A model generated the notes under the pieces. That model was not told the DNA's origin, searched no databases, and was given only the letters and a program-made list of their open reading frames with translations. From Pararhodobacter aggregans (GTDB taxonomy: Bacteria; Pseudomonadota; Alphaproteobacteria; Rhodobacterales; Rhodobacteraceae): DNA of 64,000 nucleotides. Shown piece after piece: positions 1 through 8,804 of this stretch. Each line of letters starts with the position of its first letter. The stretch's first letter is position 1. Location of the stretch: NCBI RefSeq assembly GCF_003075525.1, contig NZ_QDDR01000001.1, positions 310,001 to 374,000 on the forward strand. Reading direction: 5' to 3'. Both the position numbers and the translations under genes were made by a program.

Positions 1-1064
1 GCACCGACCGGATGCTGGCGGTCGAGGACATGATGGCCTTCCGCCGCGCCTTCGCCCCTGATTTCGCCCGGCCGAACGTGACGCTGCACCTGAACACCAG
101 CGCCCGGCGGCTGGTGACCGAAGGGGGCCGCGTGACGGGCCTGATCGCCGAGGATGCCACCGGCCAGACCCGCCGCTGGCAGGCCCGCAAGGGGGTGGTG
201 CTGGCCACCGGCGGCTTTCAGGCGAACCCGGAACTGCGCGCCCGCCATGTGCCCGGCTATCTGGCCCGCGCGCCCTATCTCGGCGTCGATACCTGCCGGG
301 GCGACGGGCACCTGATGGCCGGCGCAGTGGGGGCCGACCTCATCAACATGGCGCAGGTTCTGCCCCTGGTGATCGTCTCGTCCTCCCTGGTCGAGGATTG
401 CATCGCCGTCACCCGCGAGGGCCGCCGCTTCCATGACGAGGCCGGTCCCTACGAGCGCCGGGTCGAGGCCTTGCAGGCCCAGCCGGGACGCGAGGCCTGG
501 TACATCATCGACGACGAGACCCTGCGCCGCAAAGGGCAGCTGGTGGCGCAGATGCCGCGCCCGGGTGTCTCGGCCCCGGATCTGGCGACGCTGGCTTCGC
601 GGATCGGGGTGGATCCCGCGGGGCTTGCCGCATCGGTCGCCGGCTGGAACGCCTTCCTTGCCGGGACCGGGGCAAAGGACCCCGATTTCGGCCGGGTCAT
701 CCTGCCCGAAGGCCGCCGCCCCATCGCAAAGGGGCCGTTCCACGCCCTGCCCATGGTCGTGGGCTCAAACTTCGTGGCGGGCGGCCTCAGGGTCACCGCG
801 GCGATGCAGGCGGTCGATGTGTTCGGCGCGGCGATCCCCGGGCTTTACGCGGCGGGCGACGCGGTGGGCGGGCTGAACCCGACGGCGGAACTGGGCGGCA
901 TGCGGCTTTGCGGTGGCTTCACGCTGGGCCGGATCGCGGGCCATGCCGCAGCGCTGGGCCTGAGCGCCCCGGTCGAGGGGCCGCGTCTGCAAGGCGCCCA
1001 TTTGCCGAGCATGGTCGGCACCAGGGTCGCCCTGCAGGACATCCCCGGTGACGGGTCTCAGTAA
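1..1064 (+). CDS. FAD-dependent dehydrogenase, fumarate reductase/KstD-like (5' partial)
   Basis: The reading frame is open from base 3, so the N-terminus with the FAD-binding GxGxxG lies before the window; at least 353 codons remain. Visible family marks are GVVLATGGF near residue 65 and a C-terminal block GLYAAGDAVGG followed by GGMRLCGGFTLGR, the second FAD contact of the FAD_binding_2 family (fumarate reductase, 3-ketosteroid delta-1-dehydrogenase, tricarballylate dehydrogenase). Such enzymes oxidise or reduce a C-C bond next to a carbonyl or carboxylate. Substrate cannot be told from the sequence. It converges on the reductase gene 9 bases downstream, and both genes end in the same ten bases, CTCAGTAATC. 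Confidence 0.8.
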   Translation, partial: TDRMLAVEDMMAFRRAFAPDFARPNVTLHLNTSARRLVTEGGRVTGLIAEDATGQTRRWQARKGVVLATGGFQANPELRARHVPGYLARAPYLGVDTCRGDGHLMAGAVGADLINMAQVLPLVIVSSSLVEDCIAVTREGRRFHDEAGPYERRVEALQAQPGREAWYIIDDETLRRKGQLVAQMPRPGVSAPDLATLASRIGVDPAGLAASVAGWNAFLAGTGAKDPDFGRVILPEGRRPIAKGPFHALPMVVGSNFVAGGLRVTAAMQAVDVFGAAIPGLYAAGDAVGGLNPTAELGGMRLCGGFTLGRIAGHAAALGLSAPVEGPRLQGAHLPSMVGTRVALQDIPGDGSQ

Positions 1065-1073
1065 TCGGGGCTC

Positions 1074-2039
1074 TCAGTAATCCGGCTCGATCACCAGCCG
1101 TGCCCCCAGCGCGCGCGACGAACAGGGCATGAAGCAATCGTTGCGCGCGCGCTCGGCTGCGGTCAGGAACTGGTCGCGATGGTCGGGCGCGCCGTCGATG
1201 ACCCGGGTCATGCACATGCCGCAGACCCCCTCGGTGCAGGAATTGGGCACGTCGAGCCCCGCCGCCAGCAGCGCGTCCAGCGCCGTCTGGCCCTTGGCGA
1301 CCGTCACCACCTGCCCGCTGCCCGCCACCTCGATCTCGAAGGCGCAATCGCTGTCGCGCTGCTCGACAGTGCCGGAGAAATATTCGGTATGCACCGCTTC
1401 CTCGGGCCAGCCCGCCGCCAGAGCCGCGCCCTTCACCCAGTCCAGAAACCCCGAGGGTCCGCAGATGTAGACGTGATCCCCGGCCCCCCGCGCCGCCAGC
1501 AGGGCAGCCAAGGGCAGGCGCTGCGCCTCTGGCCCGTCATCCAGATGCAGATGCACCCGGTCGCGGAAGGGTGCTGCCGCCAGCCGCCCGGCAAAGGCCA
1601 TCCGCGCAGCCGACCGGGCGCAGTAATGCAGGGCGAAGGACGCGCCCTCGGCCGCCAGCGCCTCGGCCATGGCCAGGATCGGCGTCACCCCGATCCCGCC
1701 CGCGATCAGCAGCGAATGCCCGGCGCCGGGGGCCAGCTCGAAATGGTTCTTCGGCGGGCCGATCAGCAGCCGGTCACCGGTCGCCACCCGCTCGTGCAGA
1801 TGTTGCGATCCCCCGCGCGATGCCGGTTCGAGCAGGACCGCGATCTGGTAGCGATGCGTCTCGCCCGGCGCGTTGCAGAGCGAATATTGCCGGGCGGGCA
1901 GGCCGGGCAGCATCACGTCGATATGGGCGCCTGCCGTGAAGGCAGGCAGCGCGCCGCCGGTGACCGGCACCAGGTCGAAGCCCAGAATCCCCTCGGCCTC
2001 GCGCCGGATTGCGGCCACGCGCATCTCTAGCACGCTCAT
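1074..2039 (-). CDS. Phthalate dioxygenase reductase-type oxidoreductase (FMN/FAD, NAD, 2Fe-2S)
   Basis: 321 aa, the normal length for the PDR/VanB family. Order of domains: flavin-binding barrel with RQYSL at 50-54, nucleotide-binding domain with GGIGVTP at 114-120 and CGP near 193, then a C-terminal plant-type ferredoxin. Iron-sulfur ligands are Cys268, Cys273, Cys276 and Cys306 (CX4CX2CX29C). It would pass electrons from NAD(P)H to a Rieske oxygenase or a similar monooxygenase, but no oxygenase gene is seen nearby, so its partner lies outside the window. The start ATG is preceded by GGGAGG. It is divergent from the LysR gene at 2173, a likely regulator. Confidence 0.88.
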   Translation of the reverse strand: MSVLEMRVAAIRREAEGILGFDLVPVTGGALPAFTAGAHIDVMLPGLPARQYSLCNAPGETHRYQIAVLLEPASRGGSQHLHERVATGDRLLIGPPKNHFELAPGAGHSLLIAGGIGVTPILAMAEALAAEGASFALHYCARSAARMAFAGRLAAAPFRDRVHLHLDDGPEAQRLPLAALLAARGAGDHVYICGPSGFLDWVKGAALAAGWPEEAVHTEYFSGTVEQRDSDCAFEIEVAGSGQVVTVAKGQTALDALLAAGLDVPNSCTEGVCGMCMTRVIDGAPDHRDQFLTAAERARNDCFMPCSSRALGARLVIEPDY

Positions 2040-2120
2040 TGGAATCCTCCCTCATTGCATCTCCCTGATTGCCAGCTTGCCCAGGACACAGATATAGTCA
2101 AACCGGATATTCTTATGAGT

Positions 2121-2133
2121 AAATTCTGAATTT
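2121..2133. promoter_or_regulatory. Palindrome between LysR and reductase genes, candidate operator
   Basis: AAATTC and GAATTT form perfect six-base arms around one central T, in the AT-rich gap between the divergent reductase (start 2039) and LysR gene (start 2173). Position fits a LysR binding site, but this is inference from location and symmetry only. Confidence 0.35.
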
Positions 2134-2172
2134 CAGATGGAGAGCGGCTCGGCCCCGGGGGAGGGGGCGTCC

Positions 2173-3096
2173 ATGAAGGCACCGAATTTCACCCTGCGGC
2201 AGCTGATGTATTTCGTGGCCGCCGCCAAATACGGCAAGATCGCCAATGCCGCGGTCGAGATCGGCATCTCGCAATCGGCGGTGACCACGGCGATCCTCGA
2301 TCTGGAGCGCACGCTGGGCTTCCCGCTGCTCGATCGCCATGTCAGCGGCGTCACGCTGACCCATCGCGGGCACCTCTTCCACCAGCACGCCATGAAGGTG
2401 CTGGAGGCCGCGGACGAGGCGCAGCGCTGGCCGTTCCAGGCCTCGCTCAACCTGTCGGGCACGCTGAGGATCGCCGCCACCCATGTCGTCGTCGGCTATT
2501 TCCTGCTGCCCTATCTGGGCAAGTTCCTGGCCGCGCATCCCAAGGTCGAGGTCTCGCTGTCCGAGATGACGCGGCCCGAATGCGAGGATGCGCTGATCGC
2601 CGGCAAGGCCGACCTGGGGATCATCCTGACCTCGAACCTCGGCAATCCCGACGAATTGCAGAAGCGCCCGCTGATCCAGGCGCAGCGGCGGCTCTGGATC
2701 TCGAACAACTCGCCCCTGATGGCGGAAAAGTCGGTGCCGTTGGAGCGGCTGAACGGGCTGCCCTACGTCTTCCTGATGGTGGACGAGGGCGAGCGGGTCT
2801 TGCGCGAACTGGTCCGTCCCTTCGGCTTCGAGCCGAATGTGGTCCTGCGCACCACCTCGATGGAGGCGATGCGCGAATGGATCGGGCTGGGACTGGGGGT
2901 GACCATCGTCGCCGACACGGTCTATCGGCCCTGGTCGCTGGAGGGGCTGAAGATCGAGCGCCGCCCGCTGGCCGATCCGATCCCGCCGCTGGAAATCGGC
3001 CTCGTCTGGCGCAAGGACCGGCCGATGGACGAGGTGACCGAAGGTTTCGCCAGCTTCCTGCGCCAGTCGGTGCCGGTCAGCGACGGGCTGGACTGA
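2173..3096 (+). CDS. LysR-family transcriptional regulator
   Basis: 307 aa from ATG 2173, chosen over the in-frame ATG at 2137 because the G-rich GGAGGGGG tract lies just before it and the family winged helix begins directly after (FTLRQLMYFVAAAKYGKIANAA). The helix-turn-helix ISQSAVTTAILDLERTLGFPLLDR is followed by a periplasmic-binding-like effector domain. It is divergent from the phthalate-type reductase gene at 1074-2039, the usual arrangement for a LysR protein and its target. The effector is unknown. The last base is 4 bases from the stop of the convergent exporter gene. Confidence 0.92.
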   Translation: MKAPNFTLRQLMYFVAAAKYGKIANAAVEIGISQSAVTTAILDLERTLGFPLLDRHVSGVTLTHRGHLFHQHAMKVLEAADEAQRWPFQASLNLSGTLRIAATHVVVGYFLLPYLGKFLAAHPKVEVSLSEMTRPECEDALIAGKADLGIILTSNLGNPDELQKRPLIQAQRRLWISNNSPLMAEKSVPLERLNGLPYVFLMVDEGERVLRELVRPFGFEPNVVLRTTSMEAMREWIGLGLGVTIVADTVYRPWSLEGLKIERRPLADPIPPLEIGLVWRKDRPMDEVTEGFASFLRQSVPVSDGLD

Positions 3097-3100
3097 ATAG

Positions 3101-4270
3101 TCAGGCCCGCCCCAGCCGCAACAGCAGGAAGCTGAGGATCGTGGCCCCGGTCAGCACGATCCCGCAACTCAGGTCATGCTGGGCGCCGATGCCGACAAGG
3201 AAGGTCGACAGTGCCCCGCAGGCCATCTGCGCCGCGCCGAACAGCCCCGCGGCCGAGCCCGCCAGTTCCGGCACCGCGTCGAGCGAGGCGGACAGCCCGG
3301 TCGGGCTGATGCAGCCCGCCGCGAACATCAGCCCCAGCGTCAACAGGAAGATCAGCGCGGGCGTCATCAGCCCGGCCCAGGCGGCGGCCAGGAAAGCCCC
3401 CGCCATGGCGATGGCGAAAAGGCCCGCCAGCAGGAAGAACCCATCGCGCGAGACATGGCCGACCCTGAGCCGCGAGACCCAGGTCCCGGCCAGCGCCCCC
3501 AGCAGGATGCCGCCGACGTAGAAACCGACCTCGCCCCCCGGCACGCCCAGTTGCTCCTGCAAGATGAAGGGGGCGGCCGCGAAATAGCCATAGGTGGTGG
3601 TCGAGCCCATCGCGCCGCCCAGCGCGATGCAGACGAAGCGGCGGTTGCGGCCCAGCGTGGCGAAATCGCGGCCCATCTGGCCGAACCTCAGCGGCTTGCG
3701 GTGGCGCGCGGTCTCGGGCAGGGACCAGAGCGTCGCGGCGAGCGTGCCCAGCGCCAGCAGCCCCAGCACCAGGAAGATCCCCCGCCAGTCGGCATAGGCG
3801 GCGACGCCCGCGCCCAGCACCGGGCTGATGGCGGGGCCGATCAGCATGACGGTGTTGAGAAGCGAGATGTCGCGCTGCGAGCCCTCGGGCCCCGCCGCAT
3901 CCCGGGCGATGGCCCGGGCCAGGGCCAGCCCTCCGGCCCCGCCCAGCGCCTGCGTCAGCCGCCCGGCCAGAAGCCAGGGCAGCGTCGGCGCCAGCGCGCA
4001 GAGCAAGGAGCCTAGGACGAAGATCCCCAGCGCCGCGATCACCACCGGCCGCCGGCCCAGCGCGTCGGAAACCGGCCCGTAGCCGATCTGCCCCAGCGCG
4101 AGGCCCAGCACATAAAGCGTGAGCGACAGCTGCACCGCGGCGCTGCCGACGCCCAGATCCTCGGCCGCATAGGGCAGGGCGGGCACGAACATGTGCATGG
4201 CCAGCGTGCCGGTCGAGGCCAGCGCGACCAGCAGGCCCAAAGCGGGTTTCGGGGAAGACGGGGCCACGGA
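3101..4270 (-). CDS. MFS drug efflux transporter, Bcr/CflA type
   Basis: 389 aa with about 12 hydrophobic segments. MHMFVPALP in the first helix and GPVSDALGRRPV after helix 2 (MFS motif A) are typical of the Bcr/CflA subfamily of proton-driven drug exporters. I place the start at GTG 4270 because GGAGG lies four bases before it; an ATG further upstream (4303) would add eleven residues without a ribosome site. It stands alone, convergent with the LysR gene, and its substrate cannot be predicted. Confidence 0.85.
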   Translation of the reverse strand, partial: SVAPSSPKPALGLLVALASTGTLAMHMFVPALPYAAEDLGVGSAAVQLSLTLYVLGLALGQIGYGPVSDALGRRPVVIAALGIFVLGSLLCALAPTLPWLLAGRLTQALGGAGGLALARAIARDAAGPEGSQRDISLLNTVMLIGPAISPVLGAGVAAYADWRGIFLVLGLLALGTLAATLWSLPETARHRKPLRFGQMGRDFATLGRNRRFVCIALGGAMGSTTTYGYFAAAPFILQEQLGVPGGEVGFYVGGILLGALAGTWVSRLRVGHVSRDGFFLLAGLFAIAMAGAFLAAAWAGLMTPALIFLLTLGLMFAAGCISPTGLSASLDAVPELAGSAAGLFGAAQMACGALSTFLVGIGAQHDLSCGIVLTGATILSFLLLRLGRA

Positions 4271-4381
4271 TCCTCCATCCTTGGCGGCCCGACCAGCCTG
4301 CAACCCCGCCCGCCGCGCGAAAAGACGAAAATCCGCGGCGGGGATATCGGTTTTTCAGATCGCGCGCCGAGGCTCAGGGCC

Positions 4382-5245
4382 TCAGCGCATCAGCACCACC
4401 GGCACCTTGCACGACCGGATCATCGCCGTGGTGGTCGAACCGATAATCAGGCTGCGGATCCGGCTGTGGCCATAGGCGCCCATCACCAGCATGTCGAAGC
4501 CCTCGTCCTCGACAATCGAGGCGAGCGCGGTCTCGGGCTGGCCGGGACGGACCGAGGACTCGGCGCTGATCCCCGCGGTGCGCAGCATGGCGGTCGTGTC
4601 CTCCAGCCCGTTGACGGTATCGGGCGTGGCAGGACCCAGCGTCACCACATGCACCTCGAGCCCCTGGAACACCGCGCTCTGGGCGATGTGGTCGATGGCC
4701 TTCATCGCCGAGACGCCGCCGTCATAGGCCACCAGCACCTTCCGGATCGGCCGGAAGGCGCGCGAGGCCACGAAGATCGGCCGGTGGCTGGCGCGCACGA
4801 TCCGCTCCAGGTTCGAACCCAGATGCCCCTTGGCGAAATCCGCCGCCTCGCCGCGCTTGCCGATCAGCACGACGCGGGCCTCGGCCTCGACCTCGGCCAG
4901 GGTGTCGACGATATCGCCCTGCCTGAGCCGCGTGGTGACCTCGGCCACGCCCGCGGTTTCGAGGAGCGCGCGCGCATCGTCCAGGATCGCCCGGCCGCGA
5001 TGGCCGATCAGCTTGGCGCGCTGCGCGTCCAGATCGGCCAGCTCCTGCATCAGCGCGCTGCGTGCGCCCAGCGCCAGCGTGCCCGAACGGTCCTGCGTCT
5101 GCGCCGCCTCGCGCCGGCCCAGCACATGCACCACCTCGACCGGCTCGCCCGTCAGGCCGGAAATCCACGCGGCGTGGTCGCAGACCGAGGCGGAATAGAC
5201 AGACCCGTCGACAAGGGCTACGATTTTCTGTTCCGCTCTGTTCAT
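4382..5245 (-). CDS. Universal stress protein, tandem UspA domains
   Basis: 287 aa made of two Usp domains. The first starts at KIVALVDGSVYSA; the second starts near residue 145 with KVLVAYDGG and ends in the ATP-binding pattern GAYGHSRIRSLIIGSTT, so at least this half should bind ATP. The start is ATG 5245 with GAGGAA upstream; a TTG codon further up is in frame but unlikely. It begins 11 bases after the stop of the SulP transporter gene, so the two are probably co-transcribed, suggesting the stress protein modulates or accompanies anion transport. Confidence 0.9.
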   Translation of the reverse strand: MNRAEQKIVALVDGSVYSASVCDHAAWISGLTGEPVEVVHVLGRREAAQTQDRSGTLALGARSALMQELADLDAQRAKLIGHRGRAILDDARALLETAGVAEVTTRLRQGDIVDTLAEVEAEARVVLIGKRGEAADFAKGHLGSNLERIVRASHRPIFVASRAFRPIRKVLVAYDGGVSAMKAIDHIAQSAVFQGLEVHVVTLGPATPDTVNGLEDTTAMLRTAGISAESSVRPGQPETALASIVEDEGFDMLVMGAYGHSRIRSLIIGSTTTAMIRSCKVPVVLMR

Positions 5246-5256
5246 GTCCCCGTTCC

Positions 5257-6747
5257 TCAATGCGCCATCAGCGCGTCACCCGCGCCGGGTTTGTCGTGCA
5301 CGGCAAGCCGGTCGACGATGGTTTCCGATGCCTTGTTCATGCCGACGATCTCCACCTCGGCCCCGTCGCGGCGGAATTTCAACACCGCCATGTCCAGCGC
5401 CTGAACCGAGGAAATATCCCAGATATGCGCCGCGCTGACGTCGATGACCACCCGCTCCAGCGCCTCGCCGAAGTCGAAAGCGGCCATGAAATCCTCGACC
5501 GAGCCGTAGAACATCTGACCCTCGACACGATAGACCCTCTCGCGCCCGTCGGGCGAGATGGTCGAGGTGACCCTGAAGAGCTGGGCGATCTTGGCGGCAA
5601 AGAAGATGCCCGACAGCAGCACGCCCACCAGCACGCCGATGGCCAGGTTATGCGTCCAGACCACCGTCGCCACCGTCGCCAGCATCACCACCGAGGACGA
5701 ACGCGGATGCGTCCGCAGGTTCCTGATCGACGACCACGAGAAGGTGCCGACCGAGACCATGATCATGATCGCCACCAGCGCGGGCATCGGGATCTTCGCC
5801 ACCCACTCGCCCAGAAAGACCACGAGGATCAGCAGCACCGTTCCGGCGGTGAAGGACGACAGCCGCCCCCGGCCACCCGATTTCACGTTGATCATGCTCT
5901 GCCCGATCATCGCACAACCCGCCATGCCGCCGATGAAGCCGGTCGCGGTATTGGCGATGCCCTGGCCGATGCATTCCTGATTGCGGTCGGTGCGGGTGTC
6001 GGTCAGCTCGTCGACCAGGTTCTGGGTCATCAGGCTTTCCAGCAGCCCGACCACGGCAACGGCAATCGAATAGGGCAGGATGATGCCCAGCGTCTCCCAG
6101 GTCAGGGGCACCTCGGGCAGCAGGAACATCGGCAGCGTGTCGGGCAATTCGCCCATGTCGCCCACCGTGCGCACGTCCCATTGGAAGATCAGCGTCAGCG
6201 CGGTCAGCACGATGATGGTGACCAGGGGCGAGGGCACCGCGCGGGTGATCCGGGGAAACAGATAGATGATCGCCAGCCCCGCCGCGACCATGGCATAGGT
6301 GGTCCAGCTGACGCGGGTCGGGTCCAGTTCCGGCAGCTGTGCCATGAAGATCAGGATCGCCAGCGCGTTGACGAAGCCGGTCATCACCGATTTCGAGACA
6401 TAGCGCATGACGAACCCCAGCCGCAGCAGCCCCGCCGCGATCTGGATCAGCCCGGCCAGCACCGTGGCGGCCAGCAGGTATTGCAGCCCGTGGTCGCGCA
6501 CCAGCGTCACCATCAGCACCGCCGTCGCCGCCGTCGCGGCCGAGATCATGCCGGGCCGTCCTCCGGCGATGGCGGTCAGCACGGCGATGGAGAAGCTGGC
6601 ATAAAGCCCGACCTTGGGGTCCACGCCCGCGATCAGCGAAAAGGCGATGGCTTCGGGGATCAGCGCCAGCGCCACCACGAGGCCGGACAGCAGGTCGGGC
6701 CGGATATTGCCGAACCACTGCGCGCGGTAGGCGTCGAGAGAGATCAT
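5257..6747 (-). CDS. SulP-family anion transporter with STAS domain
   Basis: 496 aa, the usual length. The N-terminal part has repeated hydrophobic helices beginning [31 protein letters not shown], the SulP signature near residues 20-50; the C-terminal 100 residues form a STAS domain ([20 protein letters not shown]). The family moves sulfate, bicarbonate or other anions across the inner membrane using sodium or proton gradients. The sequence alone does not separate sulfate from bicarbonate. It is first in an operon with the universal stress protein. Confidence 0.9.
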   Translation of the reverse strand: MISLDAYRAQWFGNIRPDLLSGLVVALALIPEAIAFSLIAGVDPKVGLYASFSIAVLTAIAGGRPGMISAATAATAVLMVTLVRDHGLQYLLAATVLAGLIQIAAGLLRLGFVMRYVSKSVMTGFVNALAILIFMAQLPELDPTRVSWTTYAMVAAGLAIIYLFPRITRAVPSPLVTIIVLTALTLIFQWDVRTVGDMGELPDTLPMFLLPEVPLTWETLGIILPYSIAVAVVGLLESLMTQNLVDELTDTRTDRNQECIGQGIANTATGFIGGMAGCAMIGQSMINVKSGGRGRLSSFTAGTVLLILVVFLGEWVAKIPMPALVAIMIMVSVGTFSWSSIRNLRTHPRSSSVVMLATVATVVWTHNLAIGVLVGVLLSGIFFAAKIAQLFRVTSTISPDGRERVYRVEGQMFYGSVEDFMAAFDFGEALERVVIDVSAAHIWDISSVQALDMAVLKFRRDGAEVEIVGMNKASETIVDRLAVHDKPGAGDALMAH

Positions 6748-6907
6748 GTCGTCATCCAGTCGGCCCGGTCGGGCCGTTGTTCCAAAGCGGGGTTTGGTCT
6801 GGTTGTCCGGCGGATCGGCGGCCGGAAGAGCCAGCCGGGGCTTGCACCCGGCTCCGTGTTCGCTGGCCCCCGGTTACGGCGATCCGGCGCCGATGCCAAG
6901 TCTTAAG

Positions 6908-6930
6908 GCCCCGGCAGCGGCTGCCGGGGC
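6908..6930 (-). terminator. Hairpin after the MltB-type gene
   Basis: GCCCCGGCAG and CTGCCGGGGC form a perfect ten-base stem with a CGG loop, 33 bases past the stop of the transglycosylase gene on the minus strand, followed by TTAAGACTT. It sits in the 215-base gap before the SulP gene start; I see nothing else in that gap. Confidence 0.6.
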
Positions 6931-6962
6931 GGGGATTGGCGGATTTTCCGGCAGTGCCGGGT

Positions 6963-8108
6963 TCAGCCGAGGCTTTGCAGCAGCTCGCGCGAGGGGGTGC
7001 CGGTCACCGCCATGCCGCGGCTCTGCTGATAGGCGCGGATCGCGCTCTCGGTGTTGCGGCCGATCACCCCGTCCGAGCCCTGCGTGTCGAAGCCCCGGGC
7101 GGTGAGGCGCTGTTGCAGCGCGATGCGGTCGGCGCGGCTGAGCCCGTTCTCGTCGGGCGGGAAGGGGCTGCGAAGGGGGCCCGCGCCGCCGATCCGGTCG
7201 GCCAGATGCCCGACCCCCAGCGCATAGGCGTCCGACGGGTTGTAGCGCTTGATGACCCGGAAGTTCGAGGTCACGTCAAAGCGCGGCCCGCCCGCCTGCG
7301 GTTGCAGCACCGTCCCGCTGGCCGAACCGCTCAGCAATTCGCGCCCCCAGGGCAGGCCGCGGGTCCAGCCGTGGCGGCGCAGATAGGTCGCGGTGGTGGC
7401 CAGCGCGTCCGAGGGATCCTCGGACCAGATGTCGCGCCGCCCGTCGCCGGTGAAATCGACGGCGTATTCCTGAAACACCGTCGGCATGCATTGCGTGTGG
7501 CCCATGGCGCCGGCCCAGCTGCCGGTCATGCGGCTGGCGGGGATGTCGCCGTTCTGCACGATCCTCAGCGCCGCGATCAGCTCGCGCTCGAAATAGCGGC
7601 CGCGGCGGCCCTCGAACGCCAGGGTCGAGGTGGCCGAGATCACCGGGATCAGGCCCTGCCGCTCGCCGTAATAGCTTTCCAGCCCCCAGATGGCGGTCAC
7701 GATCTTCGCATCGACGCCGGTATCGGCCTCGATCGCCTCCAGCGTGCGGCGGTGGCGGGCAAAGGCGGCGCGGCCCTTTTCGATCCGCTCGTCCGACGCG
7801 GCGATGGAGAGGTAATCCTCCAGCGAGCGGCGGAATTCGGTCTGGTTCTGGTCGCGGGTGACCACGCCCGGCAGGAAGCCCGCACCGCGGAAGGCGGTGT
7901 TCAGGGTCTGGCGGGTGATGCCCGCGGCCTCGGCCCGGCTGCGGAAGGCCTCGACCCAGGCGTCATACTCGCGGTTCGAGGCGGGCAACAGGTCGGGCGG
8001 CAATTCGTCCGGGCTCGCGCTGCTGGCCCGCGAGGGCAGGCTGCGCGAACAGGCAGCCAGGCCGAGGCCCAGAAGCCCCGCCCCGAATAGGCGTCGATTG
8101 ATCGGCAT
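6963..8108 (-). CDS. Lytic murein transglycosylase, MltB-type lipoprotein with peptidoglycan-binding domain
   Basis: 381 aa from ATG 8108, which has GGGAGGTGAG upstream; the frame stays open far beyond but without family sequence. Signal peptide with lipobox LAAC, lipidated Cys20. The SLT domain carries AIWGLESYYGER with catalytic Glu144, then DIWSEDPSDALATTATYLRRHGW, both typical of MltB. The C-terminal 60 residues form a peptidoglycan-binding type 1 domain (LQQRLTARGFDTQGSDGVIG). It would cleave murein glycan strands from the periplasmic face of the outer membrane. It is divergent from the nuclease-like gene at 8262. Confidence 0.9.
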   Translation of the reverse strand: MPINRRLFGAGLLGLGLAACSRSLPSRASSASPDELPPDLLPASNREYDAWVEAFRSRAEAAGITRQTLNTAFRGAGFLPGVVTRDQNQTEFRRSLEDYLSIAASDERIEKGRAAFARHRRTLEAIEADTGVDAKIVTAIWGLESYYGERQGLIPVISATSTLAFEGRRGRYFERELIAALRIVQNGDIPASRMTGSWAGAMGHTQCMPTVFQEYAVDFTGDGRRDIWSEDPSDALATTATYLRRHGWTRGLPWGRELLSGSASGTVLQPQAGGPRFDVTSNFRVIKRYNPSDAYALGVGHLADRIGGAGPLRSPFPPDENGLSRADRIALQQRLTARGFDTQGSDGVIGRNTESAIRAYQQSRGMAVTGTPSRELLQSLG

Positions 8109-8261
8109 CGGCTGCTCACCTCCCGGTCTTGTTTTGCCCCATGGTGCCGCGAACGGCCCCCGGGCACAATGGCCGAGTGCCCCGCCCCTCGCCCGGGCGG
8201 CGGGTCTGCGCCGGCCGCGCGCCTCCGCAAAAGCGCCGCAATTCCTGTCGAGACTTCGGGA

Positions 8262-8798
8262 ATGGCACCGCGAAACCTTCCGCCCTGGGCGCTGTCGCGC
8301 CGTCGAAAACAGCGTCTGCGCCTGTTGCGGCGGGGGCTGATGGTGGCGCTGGTGGTCGCCGCGGGGTTGACGCCTCTGGCCTGGTCGCCCGGGGCCCGCG
8401 ACGGCCTTCCGCCGGGCGAGCGCCTGCCGCGCGTCCTGAACGGCGGGCAGGCCTGGGGCGGGTTCGAGGCGCCGCCCACCGCCACGCCGTCCACCGCCAC
8501 CTCCGCAACCGCCCGCACCCTCGGCCCCGCCGCCGTGACCCATGTCCGGGACGGCGACACGATCGAGCTGGGCGCCCTCGCCCTGCGCCTCGCCACGCTC
8601 GATTGCGCCGAGCTGGGCACGGTCGAGGGCGCGCGGGCCAAGGCGCGGATGGAGGCCCTCGTGCGGGGCGCGCGGCTCACCTGCCGCCTGACGGGCGAGA
8701 CCTCCTACGACCGGCAGATCGCCAGTTGCCAGCTGCCCGGGGGGCGCGATCTGGCGGCGGCGATGATCGCGGACGGCAGCTGCCGCGCCCGCCGCTAG
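8262..8798 (+). CDS. Thermonuclease-like (SNase-fold) membrane-anchored or secreted protein
   Basis: About 178 aa from ATG 8262. A basic N-terminus (RRRKQRLRLLRRG) and one hydrophobic helix at about residues 28-42 suggest export or membrane anchoring, followed by a low-complexity Pro/Thr/Ala linker. The rest is a short SNase-like domain with VRDGDTIEL, LATLDCAELG and ETSYDRQIASC, ending MIADGSCRARR. Catalytic arginines of staphylococcal nuclease are not clearly all present, so nuclease activity is uncertain. No strong ribosome site is seen, and an upstream ATG at 8169 is possible. It converges with the fusion gene at 8805. Confidence 0.65.
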   Translation: MAPRNLPPWALSRRRKQRLRLLRRGLMVALVVAAGLTPLAWSPGARDGLPPGERLPRVLNGGQAWGGFEAPPTATPSTATSATARTLGPAAVTHVRDGDTIELGALALRLATLDCAELGTVEGARAKARMEALVRGARLTCRLTGETSYDRQIASCQLPGGRDLAAAMIADGSCRARR

Positions 8799-8804
8799 CC
8801 GCGC

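Noticed and set aside
5062-6906. Open frame of 614 codons on the plus strand
   Set aside because: Antisense to the SulP transporter; shadow frame.
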